From assembly GCA_963700775.1 (NCBI GenBank), contig CAVOYU010000001.1, forward strand, positions 124,001 through 188,000: DNA of 64,000 nucleotides, given 5' to 3'. The notes under the pieces were generated by a model. The model did not search any database, was not told the DNA's origin, and saw only the letters and a list, made by a program, of their open reading frames with translations. Of this stretch, positions 62,043 to 64,000 are shown piece after piece. The number at the start of each line of letters is the position of its first letter. Position 1 is the first letter of the stretch. The DNA comes from Thermohalobaculum sp963700775. Lineage in GTDB: Bacteria; Pseudomonadota; Alphaproteobacteria; Rhodobacterales; Rhodobacteraceae. The position numbers and the translations under genes were made by a program.

Positions 62043-63392
62043 TCACCAGCTCGTTTTCAGCCAGCGGAGCATCTCGGTGGCTCTTCCGCGTGCCGACAGG
62101 GGACGCGGCGCCTCGAAGTCCCAGATCTCGTCGTGGGGCCTTAGAGCGTAGGTCGCCAGACCTACGACGGTGGAATAATCCGGCCCCGAAAGTGACTGGG
62201 GCAACCCCGAAATCCGGAGCGGTCTGCCGATGCGCGGACGCCGCCCCAGAATGCGTGTCGCGATCTCGTCGACCCCCGGCATCTGGCAGGCCGCGCCGGT
62301 CAGAACCAGGCTGCATCCGGGCATGTCGGTGACCCCCAGATCCAGCAACCGCTGCCGCAGCACCCGGAAGGTTTCCTCCATCCGGGGCCGGATTACACCG
62401 ATCAGCATGCCCCTGCTGACCTGCCGGCGATTCGGTACATCCTCCTCGCCGATCCGCGGCGCCTCGATCAGGTCCCGATCGTCGGCGCCGGTCGGGATCA
62501 CACCGCCGTAGAGCGTCTTGATCCGTTCGGCCGCGGCCGAGCGCATCATCAGCCCGGCGGCGATGTCGCTGGTGACATGGTCGCCGCCGAAGCGGACCTG
62601 ATCGATGCAGATCAGATGGTCGCGCAGGAATACCGAAAACGACGTCGCTCCGCCGCCCATGTCGATGCAGACGGCACCGGTCCGCTGCTCGTCCTCGACC
62701 AGCGCCGCGAGGCCGCTGGCATATGGCGCCGCCACCACTCCGGCGAGGTCGAGATCGCACTGCCTGATGCACTCGATCAGGTTCGCGAGCGGGCGGGAAT
62801 CGACCGTCATCACATGCATGGCAACCGCCAGGCGCTCGGCGGTCATGCCGCGCGGATCGGTGATCCCGGTCCTGCCCTCGACCGACAGCTCCACCGGCTG
62901 GGCGTGAAGGATCTGGCGATCGCTGCCGACCGGCGGCTCCGGGCAGGCGCCGAGAGCGTTCGAGATATCGCGCTCGGTGATCTGGCCGGTCTCGGTCTCG
63001 ACCTCGGCATGGGTCGAGTAGCTCTGCGGCCGGCCGCCGGAGAACGATACAATCACCTGGTCGACCCGGTCGACCTTCGGCGCCGCCATCTTCTCGGAGT
63101 TCAGTAGCGCCAGACGGATCGCCCGTGCGACCTCATCCATGTCGACGATCTCGCCGCGGCGAACTCCGCGCGATTGAACGGTGCGGGCGCCGACGACCTC
63201 GATGGCGCCGAACAGGCTGGTGCCCAGCCGGTCGTTCCGCCCCGCGTCGGCGAGCCGGGACGGGTCGAGCTTCAGCACCAGGCAGGTGATTTTCGACGAA
63301 CCGATATCCAGGACAGCGAGGCGCCCCCGCTTGATCGCGGAGTGGAGCCGCGAGCGCATGATCCGGTAAGGCATCAGTTCCGCGAAATTCAT
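62043..63392 (-). CDS. ftsA: Cell division protein FtsA
   Basis: FtsA is the actin-like membrane anchor of the Z-ring. The 449-residue sequence has actin-type blocks: VLDIGSSKITCLVL (phosphate 1), VCIDMGGGATSFSVFL (phosphate 2), and LTGAACQMPGVDEIA (adenosine). The C-terminal membrane-targeting amphipathic helix is RATEMLRWLKTSW. Its ATG overlaps the ftsQ stop (ATGA). Confidence 0.97.
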   Translation of the reverse strand: MNFAELMPYRIMRSRLHSAIKRGRLAVLDIGSSKITCLVLKLDPSRLADAGRNDRLGTSLFGAIEVVGARTVQSRGVRRGEIVDMDEVARAIRLALLNSEKMAAPKVDRVDQVIVSFSGGRPQSYSTHAEVETETGQITERDISNALGACPEPPVGSDRQILHAQPVELSVEGRTGITDPRGMTAERLAVAMHVMTVDSRPLANLIECIRQCDLDLAGVVAAPYASGLAALVEDEQRTGAVCIDMGGGATSFSVFLRDHLICIDQVRFGGDHVTSDIAAGLMMRSAAAERIKTLYGGVIPTGADDRDLIEAPRIGEEDVPNRRQVSRGMLIGVIRPRMEETFRVLRQRLLDLGVTDMPGCSLVLTGAACQMPGVDEIATRILGRRPRIGRPLRISGLPQSLSGPDYSTVVGLATYALRPHDEIWDFEAPRPLSARGRATEMLRWLKTSW

Positions 63393-64000
63393 GTATCCTT
63401 CCCCCCGAGCAAGGACACGACCTTGCGGATCTGGTAGGTTTCCGCGGCCTCCGGCGCCATCTGCAGCGCCGGCCGCTCCGGCACCCGCATGTCCACGACG
63501 GCGACGCCCCGGTCCAGCAGCTCCTCGCCGTAATGCAACGCCATCACCCGCGACAGGGCGTCAACGGCGCCCTTCTGCGGCAGCTTGATGACCATGTCGC
63601 GGTCGAGCACGAAGTCCCAGCGCCGTTCGCCGACGCGCACCAGGGCCCGGAGCCGCGGCGCGATGTCCGAGGCGGCGGCGAGCAGTTCCAGAGCCTCCGG
63701 CACCCGCTCCTGGGCTCCATCGCCCAGCAGCACCGGCAGCGCCGGATGATCCGACCGCGCGCCGGCCGGACCGATCTCGACCCCGCCATCGTCGAGCAGG
63801 ACCAGCAATCCGTCGGCCCGGCGGAACAACACCACCGGGATGCGCTCGACCACCGCGACACGGAGCACCCCTTGCGAGTCGAACTGCACCGTTGCCCGTT
63901 CGACCGCGCCCAGATCCTCGATCCGCTGACGCAGTTCCCCGACATCGAGCTTCAGCGACGACATGCCCGGAACCACGCCCGTTGTCCGCTTGACCTCGGC
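63389..64000 (-). CDS. ftsQ: Cell division protein FtsQ (N-terminus outside window)
   Basis: The last 203 codons of ftsQ are present and remain open to base 64000. The start of the segment (VKRTTGVVPGMSSLKLDVGE, then LRQRIEDLGAVERATVQF) is a POTRA domain. The beta-domain follows (VAVVERIPVVLFRRADG, LLDDGGVEIG). The membrane anchor lies beyond the window. FtsQ connects the divisome across the periplasm. Its stop overlaps the ftsA start. Confidence 0.95.
   Translation of the reverse strand, partial: AEVKRTTGVVPGMSSLKLDVGELRQRIEDLGAVERATVQFDSQGVLRVAVVERIPVVLFRRADGLLVLLDDGGVEIGPAGARSDHPALPVLLGDGAQERVPEALELLAAASDIAPRLRALVRVGERRWDFVLDRDMVIKLPQKGAVDALSRVMALHYGEELLDRGVAVVDMRVPERPALQMAPEAAETYQIRKVVSLLGGKDT

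Noticed and set aside
1..64000. CRISPR array or complete defence operon
   Set aside because: No regularly spaced repeats were seen; the only restriction-type gene is truncated and isolated.

Overview
This window is high-GC alphaproteobacterial chromosome. The gene order at the right end (recN, bamD, lpxC, ftsZ, ftsA, ftsQ, all on the minus strand) and in the middle (SPOR lipoprotein, D,D-carboxypeptidase, tmk, holB, tatD, metallo-beta-lactamase fold protein) is the arrangement known from Rhodobacterales and close relatives. The organism is therefore probably a Rhodobacterales-type, metabolically versatile heterotroph. This is inference from synteny and protein families; no rRNA gene is present.

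Layout. 1-4252: a family III CoA-transferase followed by a NitT/TauT-type ABC importer whose binding protein carries a single-base frameshift. 4279-6838 (minus): pcaD-pcaC-pcaH-pcaG, the protocatechuate branch of the beta-ketoadipate pathway. 7076-7999: a phosphoribosyltransferase and a 78-residue protein, convergent, each preceded by an FNR-type palindrome. 8113-13314: an aldo/keto reductase, an EEP-family phosphoesterase, a cardiolipin synthase, and an unusual fusion of a PhyH dioxygenase domain to a double cupin.

13315-26390 is an accessory region beside tRNA-Ser(UGA). It holds an IS3-family element whose two reading frames have become one, an IS5-type remnant, two broken class III nucleotide cyclase fragments and one intact cyclase-TPR gene. 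It also holds a decayed methyltransferase joined to a PTPS-related membrane protein, two complementary broken copies of one tyrosine recombinase, and the front part of a nuclease-helicase gene. A deletion scar at about 24521 cut both the recombinase (just before its catalytic tyrosine) and the helicase gene.

26675-33492 is a tightly packed housekeeping run with mostly overlapping start and stop codons. 33500-42929 contains a large fused indolepyruvate ferredoxin oxidoreductase, an SDR/HxlR divergent pair, a LysR regulator, a MerF/GDCCVxC pair, msrP and serB. 42931-46018 contains a class II DAHP synthase, a GlxA-type regulator and a thioesterase. A strong terminator at 46432 with no gene before it suggests a small RNA; tRNA-Pro(UGG) follows. 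46686-56460 contains DUF192, a double cold-shock-domain protein, an aminopeptidase P, a DASS transporter, a ClC channel, a thioesterase and an FAD-linked oxidase. The division and envelope cluster closes the window, with one apparent +1 frameshift inside lpxC.

No complete defence system, CRISPR array or prophage is present. The best candidates for something new are the PhyH-double-cupin fusion, the paired FNR-box module, the promoter-terminator segment without a gene, and the fossil record in the island. Single-base frameshifts in two otherwise good genes (ABC binding protein, lpxC) make consensus error a serious alternative to real gene loss.
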